A stretch of 48,284 nucleotides of DNA from Mediterranea sp. (in: CFB group bacteria) (GTDB lineage: Bacteria > Bacteroidota > Bacteroidia > Bacteroidales > Bacteroidaceae). The first letter of the stretch is position 1; each line of letters begins with the position of its first letter. The stretch spans positions 1-48,284 of the forward strand of contig JAITSN010000070.1 of the NCBI GenBank assembly GCA_031287715.1, read 5' to 3'. Positions 27,187-35,527 of this stretch are shown here, one piece after another. The notes beneath the pieces were generated by a model. The model was not told where the DNA came from, searched no databases, and was given only the letters and a program-made list of their open reading frames with translations. A program made the translations under genes and the position numbers.

Positions 27187-27768
27187 TTATTTTGAAACAT
27201 TTGTTACGCGGGAAGTTTTGTCACATTCTAATGATATAACTTCCTGTGCATTTACGGTTAAATAGCTATGCCCTACTACGGAAAGGCTGGCTTGATTGGC
27301 TGTAAGTTTTGATGCAGACAGGTTGCTCGCTGCTCCAACATTGCAAATGAGTTGCCTGGCATTTCCTTCAACAGAAAACCGGGCGCCTGCCCCAACGGTT
27401 ATGCTTAAAGATTTTGCATTAACTTTTAGCGTACCAAATGAACTGTTCAGCTCAATATCAAGGGTATCAACAATAACGGGCGATTCCATTATCAAATTCG
27501 AGTTGTGCAATTCAAGATAGCTCAACTCATTGACGCTAATGGATATGGTACTTTTAGGAACAGTACCTGTTTGGTCTATTACTCCGATGTACAATGTCCC
27601 GTTTTCCACTTTTCTTTCCACCTCGATATTAGGATCTGTTTCAATGGAATACAGGTTCGATTGGGTTAGGTTCACCGTGAAACCGGACAAACTGATTCTC
27701 GAGAACGACTCTTGCGCAACAACAGAGGTTGTTGCCATACTGCATAAAATAAAAAATAAACGGTACAT
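27187..27768 (-). CDS. DUF2807 (head GIN domain) exported protein
   Basis: 193 residues with a signal peptide (MYRLFFILCSMATTSVVAQ). The body is a right-handed beta-helix-like run of short strands (SISVNELSYLELHNSNLIME, LDIELNSSFGTLKVNAKSLS, ITVGAGARFSVEGNARQLIC) matching the DUF2807 family common in Bacteroidetes. No catalytic motif is visible and the function is unknown. It begins 34 bases after the barrel-protein gene on the same strand and is followed by a terminator, so the two form an operon. Base composition is AT-rich compared with the xylan genes. Confidence 0.8.
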   Translation of the reverse strand: MYRLFFILCSMATTSVVAQESFSRISLSGFTVNLTQSNLYSIETDPNIEVERKVENGTLYIGVIDQTGTVPKSTISISVNELSYLELHNSNLIMESPVIVDTLDIELNSSFGTLKVNAKSLSITVGAGARFSVEGNARQLICNVGAASNLSASKLTANQASLSVVGHSYLTVNAQEVISLECDKTSRVTNVSK

Positions 27769-27801
27769 AACTTGAAAATTCTAAATTATACGAATGTGTT
27801 A

Positions 27802-30126
27802 CTATTGCACTTTGAGGATTCCGGTTTCACTGTCCGAATTAGTAAGTGTTTTTTTATTTTTATTTAAAGTCTTTCCATAGCTGAACTGATATGAAAAACC
27901 TAAAACAAACATATTCCCATTATCTTTTATATAAATATTCCGGCGGTAAGGATTTACCGGAGAAATGGATTCTTCCGAAGCATGCCATGAATCTGTAAAA
28001 GGATAATGAAACCCCAAGGAAAACGAATAGTTCTGCTTGCGGTACATGAGCGTAGCATACGAATTATTTTCATCTAACCGGATAGTTTCGGCAACCAGGT
28101 TTTTTTGAGGACGGACATAACCGATCGACAAATAAAGATCCTTGTATTTTGCTGATAAAGAGGTCATCCAATATAAGTTATAAAGCGTATGCTTATAATT
28201 ATGCCCCGAGGTATTATATTTATTCCACCCTCCGAATACTGAAAATGAAATGCAGTTGAATAATGAATTTACCGACAAATCTAACTGGGTATTATATTTT
28301 TCATCATAGCGTTGATTCCGGTACTCGGAAGTAAACAGGCGGTTATGGATGTCATAATATGTGTATAGGGCTATAGGGTTATTCGACTTCGTATGGCTTA
28401 GCCATAGATTTGCTCTGATTTTATTTTTCGAGTATGTGAAGAGAAATCTGTTGCGTATCGTATTGAACGGCTTCAAGTCCGGATTACCTTTCAAAACAGA
28501 AATAGAATCGTAGTTTTGAACAATATTGCTAAGCTGGGAAAGCGTTGGCAGGCTTGGATCCAACTGAAATCTATAGCTGATCCTGAATCCTTTTGTGACA
28601 GGATACAGCAAGTTTGCCGTTACGACACTTTTTGCATAGCGTTTATCGTTTATCTTATTATCTACATTATATATTCTTAATCCGGCGCCAACGTCGTATG
28701 AAAACTTGGAAACCTTCCCCATAAGCTGAACAAACATGTATGAATTTTGCGCATCCATTTCGGTTATATCGACCATAGTGCTGATATAGTCATTCCGTGT
28801 ATAGCTACCCACATGCCTGATGCCCGACTGGACAACAACATTATTAAAATCCTTTGAGTATACTCCTTCCAATATGATCGACTTCCGCTGCCCTTTCACC
28901 CTATTGTCAATCAGAAAGATTCCATCGTCATATAAATGTCTTTTAGATGTTGAATTTAAGAGTGTTCCTACAACATTAAACTCAACGGTTTGGTTGTTTT
29001 TGAGCTTTTTACTAAAGAATATATCCAATGACGGCGAATAGGAATCAAAATAAGCGTTTGCTTCCCGACGGAAACTTGACAGATTCTCAAAAACCTTGCT
29101 CTTACTTTCGTCGTGTTGGCTTCCGAAACTGTTTTCAACGATTATGCTGAACATGGTTTTAGGATCATGTTGGTAGGTATAGCTTAAACTTAAATCTTGT
29201 GACAGATACCCGAAAGGAGAATATTCTCCCGATAAATCTCTTGAGATTATTTCACGGTCGGTTACGAGAAGTTCATTTTTGTCTATGTATCTTTTTTTAT
29301 AATCCCTCCAGTTCGTGTTATATAGGATAGAAAATTCTGATTTCTTATAATTATAACTTGCATTGGCAACTCCGTTTAAAAAACCGGTTAACGGTGAAGC
29401 TGTTACATTTGTAAAGAAATTCCCGCCGGTAACTCTTTCTTTCAGGATAAAATTGATAACCCCACCCACATTTTGGTTCATATATCGGATAGGAGCCGTA
29501 TGGTTATACTCTATTCTTGCAACATCAGAAGGTTTTAACCCAAGTATTTGTTCCCTGCTTTGGGGCCTGCCGTTAACCTGGTAAACAAGAGGCTGCCCGT
29601 CTATACTTGCACGTTGATTCACCATATCAATAGATAAGTTTGGCAAATTCAAGTTCCCCAATAGATCTATAGTTCCTGAAGATGCCTTGATTTGGTGGGT
29701 CATTGGAAATATTATCATTTTATCAACTTTGTCAATAATAGGACTTGCTATTACACTTACCTCTTCCAACTCAACCGCAACAGGGTTGAGATATATATTT
29801 CCTACATTAATACTGCTTCCTCCGATACCCGAAATGGTAACGTATGAATCGTAGAACTTATTTTTTGATATTCGCAGGAAGCAAGAGCGTATAGCAGGAA
29901 ATTGTACGCTCTCAAATTCAAAATATCCTTTATCGTTTGAAAATGTAGTTTGTACAAATGCCGAATCGGCATCGAATAAATCGACCTGTACATCTAATAC
30001 AACCAATGAATCAACAGCAGAAAATACAATTCCTTTTATTGATACGTTGGATGCAAACCCCACATATGCTAACGGGCATAAAATAAATAGCAATACCGTC
30101 CTTTTGATATAGAAATTCTTCATCAT
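27802..30126 (-). CDS. Outer-membrane beta-barrel receptor-like protein (OMP_b-brl_3 type)
   Basis: 774 residues. The signal peptide (TVLLFILCPLAYVGFASN) is followed by a carboxypeptidase-regulatory-like domain (about 25-110), a plug-like region (PIIDKVDKMIIFPMTHQI, INGRP-like VNGRPQSREQILGLKPSDVA, NVGGVINFILKERVTGG) and a long barrel with many aromatic-ended strands (VLGFSYQFSYG). This fits the TonB-receptor-related family with an 'outer membrane protein beta-barrel family' C-terminus. I see no clear TonB box and there is no SusD partner, so a peptide, metal or signal ligand is as likely as a glycan. It is AT-rich relative to its neighbours and pairs with the DUF2807 gene downstream. M2 is an equal start candidate. 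Confidence 0.85.
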   Translation of the reverse strand: MMKNFYIKRTVLLFILCPLAYVGFASNVSIKGIVFSAVDSLVVLDVQVDLFDADSAFVQTTFSNDKGYFEFESVQFPAIRSCFLRISKNKFYDSYVTISGIGGSSINVGNIYLNPVAVELEEVSVIASPIIDKVDKMIIFPMTHQIKASSGTIDLLGNLNLPNLSIDMVNQRASIDGQPLVYQVNGRPQSREQILGLKPSDVARIEYNHTAPIRYMNQNVGGVINFILKERVTGGNFFTNVTASPLTGFLNGVANASYNYKKSEFSILYNTNWRDYKKRYIDKNELLVTDREIISRDLSGEYSPFGYLSQDLSLSYTYQHDPKTMFSIIVENSFGSQHDESKSKVFENLSSFRREANAYFDSYSPSLDIFFSKKLKNNQTVEFNVVGTLLNSTSKRHLYDDGIFLIDNRVKGQRKSIILEGVYSKDFNNVVVQSGIRHVGSYTRNDYISTMVDITEMDAQNSYMFVQLMGKVSKFSYDVGAGLRIYNVDNKINDKRYAKSVVTANLLYPVTKGFRISYRFQLDPSLPTLSQLSNIVQNYDSISVLKGNPDLKPFNTIRNRFLFTYSKNKIRANLWLSHTKSNNPIALYTYYDIHNRLFTSEYRNQRYDEKYNTQLDLSVNSLFNCISFSVFGGWNKYNTSGHNYKHTLYNLYWMTSLSAKYKDLYLSIGYVRPQKNLVAETIRLDENNSYATLMYRKQNYSFSLGFHYPFTDSWHASEESISPVNPYRRNIYIKDNGNMFVLGFSYQFSYGKTLNKNKKTLTNSDSETGILKVQ

Positions 30127-30250
30127 ATTCCTAATTCAAGTTGTTTTTAACTAATATAAAAATAGCTCTTATTCTTCCACAACACATGGCGTGAGCCTTG
30201 TTCCATTATATAATGCTTGTCAGCCAGAGGATGAATTGATATTTTTATAA

Positions 30251-30367
30251 ATGAAAATAAAAATCACCCTCCATTGCCCCGATTGCCAATGTAGACGACA
30301 GTTTATTGGAGATCATGTGGTCTTTGTTACTTACCAATTATTACTTGTCCATTGTCAATGGTATTAA
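30251..30367 (+). pseudogene. Relic of an IS1-type transposase N-terminus
   Basis: A 38-codon frame reads MKIKITLHCPDCQ, then CRRQFIGDHVV and on to a stop. In Bacteroidetes IS1-like transposases the N-terminal zinc-binding region reads about KITLHCPDC ... C..CGRQFIGDH. Here the two halves of the cysteine motif are joined with the roughly 15-20 residues between them missing, and the frame then leaves the family. It is a decayed fragment and cannot encode a working transposase. The assignment rests on motif memory. Confidence 0.6.
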
Positions 30368-30390
30368 ATGGTAAATAGTAATGATTTTAC

Positions 30391-30474
30391 ATAAATAGGC
30401 AAGGTCTTCAAAGCTCCACCGAATGGTTGCCTATAAATAGGCAAGGTCTTCAAAACTCCACCGAATGATCGCCT
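30391..30474. repeat. Two 42-bp direct repeats
   Basis: Units start ATAAATAGGCAAGGTCTTCA at 30391 and 30433 and differ at a few positions. Within the first unit, ATAGGCAA and TTGCCTAT are inverted and could form an 8-bp stem. They directly precede the dispersed repeat at 30483. Confidence 0.85.
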
Positions 30475-30482
30475 TAAATGTG

Positions 30483-30591
30483 AAGGCGCAGCCGCGTTAG
30501 GGCGAGCAGCGGAAAGCCCACAGCGGAGCGGAACGTAGTGTAGCGGAGCGAGGACTTGCAGCGGATGGCCCGGCCGAAGGCAACGCCCAAA
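30483..30591. repeat. Dispersed 110-bp repeat, copy 1
   Basis: Begins AAGGCGCAGCCGCGTTAGG and ends GGCAACGCCCAAAA, and closely matches 41120-41230 in the same orientation, including TAGCGGAGCGAGGACTTGCA and GCGGATGGCC. GC-rich and gene-free. Its minus-strand translation (PGHPLQVLAPL) recurs in both copies but has no start or function I can support. Confidence 0.9.
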
Positions 30592-30632
30592 ACCCTCTGC
30601 AAAGGAAAGGGGGAAGGTGAATGGAGGGATTG

Positions 30633-33600
30633 TCAATCGTCTTTTGTCAATTTTTTCCCGAATACTTTTTCCCGGTATTCGGTGGGTGTCATGCCGAATT
30701 TTTGTTTGAAGCATTTGCTGAAGTAGCGCGGGTCGTTGATGCCGACAGAGTAGGATATTTGGGTCATGTTGAGGTCGCCGGCCCGGATCAGTTGCGCGGC
30801 GCGTTTGATGCGTGCTTCCCGGATGAATTCTATCGGGGCCAGCCCGGTGAGTGTTTTGAGTTTCTTGAAGAATACCGAGCGGCTGATGGCGAGTTCTTTT
30901 GCGAGGTCGTCGACGATGAGTTCGCCGTTGTCCATGTTTTTCTCCATCAGTTCGTGCAGCTTGTCGATGAATTTGCGGTCCATGCCGGTCATTCCCGTGC
31001 GTTCGCTTGTCATGAGTCCGTCCCGGTAGATTTCCTGGAGCTTGGCGCGCGTGAGCAGGATGTTGTCTACGCGGGCTTGGAGGTAAGTTGCGCTGAAGGG
31101 TTTGGTGATGTAGTCGTCCGCACCGTATTCGAGGCCTTCGAGCTTGCTTTCGATGGCTGTTTTGGCGGTCAGCAGGACGATGGGTATGTGGCTGGTGGTG
31201 ATGTCCGCCCGGAGTTCTTTCATCATTTCGATGCCGTCTTTTTCGGGCATCATCACGTCGCTGATGATGATGTCGGGCAGGAATTTGAGTGCTTTGCTCC
31301 AACCTTCCATGCCGTCTTCCGCTTCGACGACTTTGAATTTGTGTGTGAAGAGGGCGCGCAGGAAGCGTTTGAGTTCGTGGTTGTCTTCAACCAGCAGCAT
31401 GACTTGTTGGGGTTGGTTGGTTGCGGCGGCACTGTCTCCTGCGGGCGGGTTTTCTTCTTCTCCTGCGGCGGGCGTGTTGCGTTCGGTGTCTTCGACGATG
31501 TATTCGACGCGTTCGCCGTAGTGTTCTTTTCCTTTGCGGAATTCGACGGTGAAGCTGCTTCCTTCTCCCAGCTTGCTGTCTACGGCGATGGTGGCTTTGT
31601 GCATTTCTACGAGTTCTTTGACTAGGGACAGGCCGATGCCTGAGCTGGTTTGGCTGAAGAGGTTTTTGTCTACCAAGTGTTCAAAGCGTACGAAGATGGA
31701 GTTTTTCTTGTTTTCGGCGATGCCGATGCCCTGGTCGCGTACTTCGACGGCTATGGTGTTTTGGTCTTCCCGCACGAATACGGCTATCATTTTGCCGTTG
31801 GCTGTGTACTTGAAGGCGTTGGACAGGAGGTTGAAGATGATTTTCTCGAACTTGTCGCCGTCTATCCAAAGGTAGAGGTCGTTTTTCTCGGCTTGGAGGA
31901 CGAAGTCGATGCGGTGTTCTTCGGCGATGGACTCGAAGTTGTCCATGATTTTTCTGATGAAGGGTATGATGTTGATGCGTTGTACTTGCATTTTCATTTT
32001 GTTGTTCTGTATTTTGCGGAAGTCGAGTATCTGGTTGACTAAGCGGAGCATACGGCTGGTGTTTCTTTCTACCACGACGAGTTGTTCGCGCACGTCGGCG
32101 GGGAGGTTTTTATTCTTCAGCACACATTCCAGCGGGGCGGCGATGAGTGTTAAGGGGGTGCGCAGCTCGTGGGATATGTTGGTGAAGAAGCGCAGCTTGA
32201 TGTCGGATACTTGCTGTTCTACGTATACTTCGTGTTTCAGGCGGTATATGGTGAAGAGTACGTAGACGGCGGCGAGGATGAGCAGGACGATGAGTGCGGC
32301 GTAGAGTGTTCGTGCCAGCGTGGTTTCGCGGAAGGCGGGCAGGACTTCGATGTTGAGTGAGCGGGTGTTGTTTACCCATACGCCGTCGCTGTTGGTGGAT
32401 CGTACGCTGAATGTGTATTTTCCTTGGGGCAGGTGGGTGTAGGTGGCGCTCCGCAGCTTGTCGGGGCGGGTCCACTGCTTGTCTATTCCTTCAAGCATGC
32501 AGGTGTAGCGGATGTTGCCCGGGTCGGCGTAGTCGAGTGCGGCGTAGTGGATGCTCAGCATGTTTTCGTCGTGCTTCAGGATGAGTTTCTGCGTGTTGTC
32601 GATGCTGTTTTTCAGTCTGGGGTCTTTGCCGGGGATGACGGCCTGGTTTGCCGCGTAGAGTTGGGAGAAGAGTATGGGGGGGGCGTAGCTGCTCTTGTCG
32701 ATGGCGTCCGGATGGAAACGGAGTATGCCGTTGCTGGCTCCGAAGAGGATGTCTCCCCGGGCTGTGACGGTGCAGGCGGCTTCGTTGAAGCGCAGGCGGA
32801 AGGTGATGCTTTTGTCGTCGTAGTTTTCAAATTGGTTTGTGGCCGGGATGAACTTGCTTATTCCGTGCTCGGTGCTCATCCAGAGGTTTTCTTTTTCGTC
32901 TTCGCAGATGGAAAGCAGGATGTCGGAGGATAGTCCGTCGTGTAGCGAATAGGATTTGAAGGCGGCCCGGCCGTTGCCGTCCATTGACACGAGTTTGTTC
33001 AGTCCTCCGCCGAAGGTTGCCAGGAAGAGTTCGTCGCGACTGGTGTTGATGATCCAGTGCACGTCGTTATTGCTCAGGCTGTTCGGCTCGCTCGGCACTC
33101 GTGCATAGTGGTGGAAGATGATGTCTTCGGGTTCGGCGAATGCTTCGTCAAAGCAAATGGCGCCGGTGGTTGTCCCGACCCAGATGTGTCCTTTGCGGTC
33201 GGATGTGACGAACCGCACTTTGTAGCAGTTGTCAATCGGGTAGTCTTTCAGGCGGTTCCGGTGGTTGATGAAGATGGCGCGTCCGTTCGCGTCCTTGTCC
33301 ATGTAGTTCAGTCCTCCGGCAAAGGTTGCAATCCACAGCCGCCCTTTCCCGTCTTCGTATACGCAGTAGACGTTGTCGTTGCTCAGGCTGTAGATGTCGT
33401 CGGCGCGATGGGTGTAGCGGGTCAGTGTGTAGCGGTTCGGGCGTCCGGCCTGTTTTTCCACCCGGATGATCCCGTTTCCTTTGGTGGCGATCCATAATAC
33501 GTTGTTTCTGTCTTGAAACAGGTGGTAGGCTACGCCTTTGACGGGGCGGCCGCTCTTGGCAACGGTTCCCGCTTCGGTGAGGTAGCCTGCATACTGCCCT

Positions 33601-35051
33601 TGTTTGTCGTACACCCGCAGTTCTCCGCTCTTAAGCCCCGCCCAGGTGTTGCCTTCGTTGTCTTCCAAGAGCGAGCGGACTTCGTTTCTCAGTGATTCGC
33701 GTTCTTCGGGGTGGGGGGTGGTCAGGTGGAACTGCACCGGCCGGAAAGTTACTTTCTCTAATCCCTTGGAGTGCGTTCCCATCCACAGGTTTCCTTGCCT
33801 GTCGGAAAAGGCGGAGTGTATTTTGTTGGAGAACTTCCAATCTTTGCTTCCCGGTTCGTTGTGGAAGGGCATAAGTTTGTTCTGTTCGCGGTCGAAGTAA
33901 GCCAATCCGCCGCCAAACGGATGCACCCATACGGCTCCCCGGATGTCTTCATGCACATGGAAGGAGGGGCGGGACCGGTCTGCCGCTGCGGGTTCCACTT
34001 TCAGGCGTTCCAGCTTGGCTTCTTTCGTGAAGGGGTTGAAGTGCATCACGCATCCTTCTTCTTCCTGTTCGAACCAGACTTCGCCGTTTCGGTCTACGTA
34101 GGTGGACAGGATCGGGGCGTTCGGCAGGGTCTTGCAGGTGGCGTGCGAATAGTGGGTGAGCTTCCGCCCGGACAGCCGGCAGGTGAAGAAGCCGCCGGTG
34201 GATGTGGCAATCAGCAGTTCGTCGGGCGCAAGTACGTTGATGGATACAATCTTCGACTTGACCGGCAGCTCCAGTAGCAGGAAGCGTTGGTCTTTCTTTT
34301 GAAAGCGCCACAGGCATCCTTTGCCTGCTCCGAAATATATTTCGTTTTCTGCTTCGCATACGGAATAAAAAGACCGGTCGCCGTGTTGCGGCAGGTTTTG
34401 ATCTTCGGCAAAGATCGCTTCCGGCGTTCCTTTCCCGTCACGTATCCTTCCCAGGCCGTTATTGGTCAGGATCCATTCGTTGCCTGCCCTATCCTGGTAT
34501 ACCTCATTATACCGTCCGGCAGGGAACGGGCCGGATTTCAGCGTATATACTTCGGTCGTCACGCGGAATGTTTCGGGGTTCACCGTTGCCCTGACGGCTC
34601 CGCCGGAGGCCAGCAGCCAAACCGTGCCATTGGGCAGGATACGGATTGAGGTGATGTGAAGCGAGCTGCCCTCGCCTGATACCGGCACTTGCTCGAATGT
34701 TTCCGTCCGGGGATCGAAGCGGTGCACCGTGTTGTCGTAGGTTTGCAGCCACAGGTATCCGTATTTGTCTTCATATATATAATCTACCCGGTTGTTCATC
34801 AGGCTGATCAGGCTGCCCTGTCCGGCTTTGTAGGCCGTGAAGGAATATCCGTCGAATTTGTTGATCCCGTCCCAGGTCGCAAACCACATGGCTCCTTTGC
34901 TGTCCTGGAGCATGTTCATCACGGTGTTTTGGGACAATCCGTCGTCGGAAGAATAATGGGTGAAAAAGCAGTTGTCCTGCGGGTATACGGGCGTGGTCAT
35001 TCCCATTCCCGCGATAAAAGAGGCCAGAAGCAGTTGTTTCGTTGTTCTCAT
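30633..35051 (-). CDS. Hybrid two-component system sensor/regulator (HTCS), probable xylan-locus activator
   Basis: About 1,472 residues. The frame extends to a TTG at 35093, but the ATG at 35051 (MRTTKQLLLASFIAGMGMTT) gives a signal peptide and lies after the -7 box. In numbering from the longer frame: two seven-bladed propellers (about 35-850), a Y_Y_Y domain (about 855-920), one membrane segment (about 930-950), HisKA with phosphoacceptor His975 in FFTNISHELRTPLTLI, an HATPase domain (about 1070-1190: NLLSNAFKYT, DQGIGIA, GIGLSLV), a receiver domain (about 1231-1345, Asp1279 in IIISDVMMPEKDG) and an AraC-type HTH (about 1380-1480, SYSVGINDPRYFSKCFKQKF). HTCS proteins sense oligosaccharides in the periplasm and activate polysaccharide loci. 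That it controls the xylan locus is inferred from proximity. Confidence 0.95.
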   Translation of the reverse strand: MRTTKQLLLASFIAGMGMTTPVYPQDNCFFTHYSSDDGLSQNTVMNMLQDSKGAMWFATWDGINKFDGYSFTAYKAGQGSLISLMNNRVDYIYEDKYGYLWLQTYDNTVHRFDPRTETFEQVPVSGEGSSLHITSIRILPNGTVWLLASGGAVRATVNPETFRVTTEVYTLKSGPFPAGRYNEVYQDRAGNEWILTNNGLGRIRDGKGTPEAIFAEDQNLPQHGDRSFYSVCEAENEIYFGAGKGCLWRFQKKDQRFLLLELPVKSKIVSINVLAPDELLIATSTGGFFTCRLSGRKLTHYSHATCKTLPNAPILSTYVDRNGEVWFEQEEEGCVMHFNPFTKEAKLERLKVEPAAADRSRPSFHVHEDIRGAVWVHPFGGGLAYFDREQNKLMPFHNEPGSKDWKFSNKIHSAFSDRQGNLWMGTHSKGLEKVTFRPVQFHLTTPHPEERESLRNEVRSLLEDNEGNTWAGLKSGELRVYDKQGQYAGYLTEAGTVAKSGRPVKGVAYHLFQDRNNVLWIATKGNGIIRVEKQAGRPNRYTLTRYTHRADDIYSLSNDNVYCVYEDGKGRLWIATFAGGLNYMDKDANGRAIFINHRNRLKDYPIDNCYKVRFVTSDRKGHIWVGTTTGAICFDEAFAEPEDIIFHHYARVPSEPNSLSNNDVHWIINTSRDELFLATFGGGLNKLVSMDGNGRAAFKSYSLHDGLSSDILLSICEDEKENLWMSTEHGISKFIPATNQFENYDDKSITFRLRFNEAACTVTARGDILFGASNGILRFHPDAIDKSSYAPPILFSQLYAANQAVIPGKDPRLKNSIDNTQKLILKHDENMLSIHYAALDYADPGNIRYTCMLEGIDKQWTRPDKLRSATYTHLPQGKYTFSVRSTNSDGVWVNNTRSLNIEVLPAFRETTLARTLYAALIVLLILAAVYVLFTIYRLKHEVYVEQQVSDIKLRFFTNISHELRTPLTLIAAPLECVLKNKNLPADVREQLVVVERNTSRMLRLVNQILDFRKIQNNKMKMQVQRINIIPFIRKIMDNFESIAEEHRIDFVLQAEKNDLYLWIDGDKFEKIIFNLLSNAFKYTANGKMIAVFVREDQNTIAVEVRDQGIGIAENKKNSIFVRFEHLVDKNLFSQTSSGIGLSLVKELVEMHKATIAVDSKLGEGSSFTVEFRKGKEHYGERVEYIVEDTERNTPAAGEEENPPAGDSAAATNQPQQVMLLVEDNHELKRFLRALFTHKFKVVEAEDGMEGWSKALKFLPDIIISDVMMPEKDGIEMMKELRADITTSHIPIVLLTAKTAIESKLEGLEYGADDYITKPFSATYLQARVDNILLTRAKLQEIYRDGLMTSERTGMTGMDRKFIDKLHELMEKNMDNGELIVDDLAKELAISRSVFFKKLKTLTGLAPIEFIREARIKRAAQLIRAGDLNMTQISYSVGINDPRYFSKCFKQKFGMTPTEYREKVFGKKLTKDD

Positions 35052-35090
35052 TTTATAAATCGGCTTGAATTTTTCAAGGGATAAAGGTAC

Positions 35091-35098
35091 CAAAACTA
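35091..35098 (-). promoter_or_regulatory. Candidate -7 box for the HTCS gene
   Basis: TAGTTTTG on the minus strand matches TAnnTTTG, with a predicted start near 35085. It supports the ATG at 35051 over the upstream TTG, which overlaps the box. No good -33 element. Confidence 0.5.
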
Positions 35099-35192
35099 TT
35101 GTTCCGGCAATAACGACAGTTCTATATAAATGTTAAGGCGTGGGTTTAAGTTCTTAAACCATGTTATAAGAAGGCTGTTTTTGCTATTGGCT

Positions 35193-35223
35193 TTTGTGTG
35201 TTTGGAATAAGTCTGTATCTTCG
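35193..35223 (+). promoter_or_regulatory. Promoter of a predicted small RNA
   Basis: TTTG (35193-35196), exactly 19 bases, then TATCTTCG (35216-35223), one mismatch from TAnnTTTG. It points rightward to a short transcript with its own terminator. This region also lies upstream of the HTCS gene on the other strand. Confidence 0.7.
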
Positions 35224-35228
35224 CACTG

Positions 35229-35291
35229 TGTTTTTCATAGTATTAGATTTAAGGTTAACAAGGATTGGGATCAGGCGTGATCCCTTTTTTT
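35229..35291 (+). ncRNA. Predicted short small RNA with intrinsic terminator
   Basis: A complete unit: promoter at 35193-35223, a transcript of about 60 bases starting TGTTTTTCATAGTATTAG, and a terminator GGGATCA-GGCG-TGATCCC (35267-35284) followed by seven T. It has no reading frame worth translating. The sequence through AGATTTAAGGTTAACAAGGA resembles short multicopy RNAs I remember in Bacteroides genomes; I cannot confirm family membership here. Confidence 0.65.
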
Positions 35292-35351
35292 ATGCTCGCT
35301 TTTATGCACGTACGTATCGAATCCGGTTCACCTGCAAAATCCTGTGTTTAG

Positions 35352-35525
35352 GCTAAAGCCTTGATAGACGAAAGAGAAAAATGGTATATCAAGAACACCT
35401 CTAAGTTCTGCCCTGAAAGATTTGATTATCAGCTACAATATACTGAAAATATGGCTGTTTACCCAAACTTCGTATTAGAAAAATTTCGTCGAACTCAGGT
35501 AATGTATAAGCTTGCAGAAAATTAG
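35352..35525 (+). pseudogene. Unidentified gene fragment or small ORF
   Basis: An open frame of 57 codons with protein-like composition: AKALIDEREKWYIKNTSKFC, then PERFDYQLQYTENMAVYPNF and VLEKFRRTQVMYKLAEN before TAG. There is no ATG near the start; TTG at 35361 is the only early alternative, and no leader or ribosome site is convincing. It looks like the C-terminal remnant of a larger gene. It ends 2 bases before the hipA-like stop on the other strand. Together with the small RNA it accounts for most of the 35094-35527 spacer. Confidence 0.35.
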
Positions 35526-35527
35526 AA

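Larger units (their letters stand above)
30127..30632. other. 506-base spacer with relics and repeats
   Basis: No intact gene. In order it holds an IS1-like transposase relic (30251-30367), two 42-bp direct repeats (30391-30474) and the 110-bp dispersed repeat (30483-30591). The first 120 bases show nothing I recognise and no TAnnTTTG box toward the barrel gene. The final 40 bases precede the HTCS stop. Confidence 0.65.

Noticed and set aside
27018..27200. 60-codon minus-strand frame after the DUF2807 gene
   Set aside because: Spans the intrinsic terminator at 27128-27163 and overlaps the end of the DUF2807 gene; no conserved features.
30364..31302. 312-codon minus-strand frame rich in Arg, His and Pro
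   Set aside because: Overlaps the receiver and HTH end of the HTCS gene in another frame; low-complexity shadow translation that also includes the dispersed repeat.
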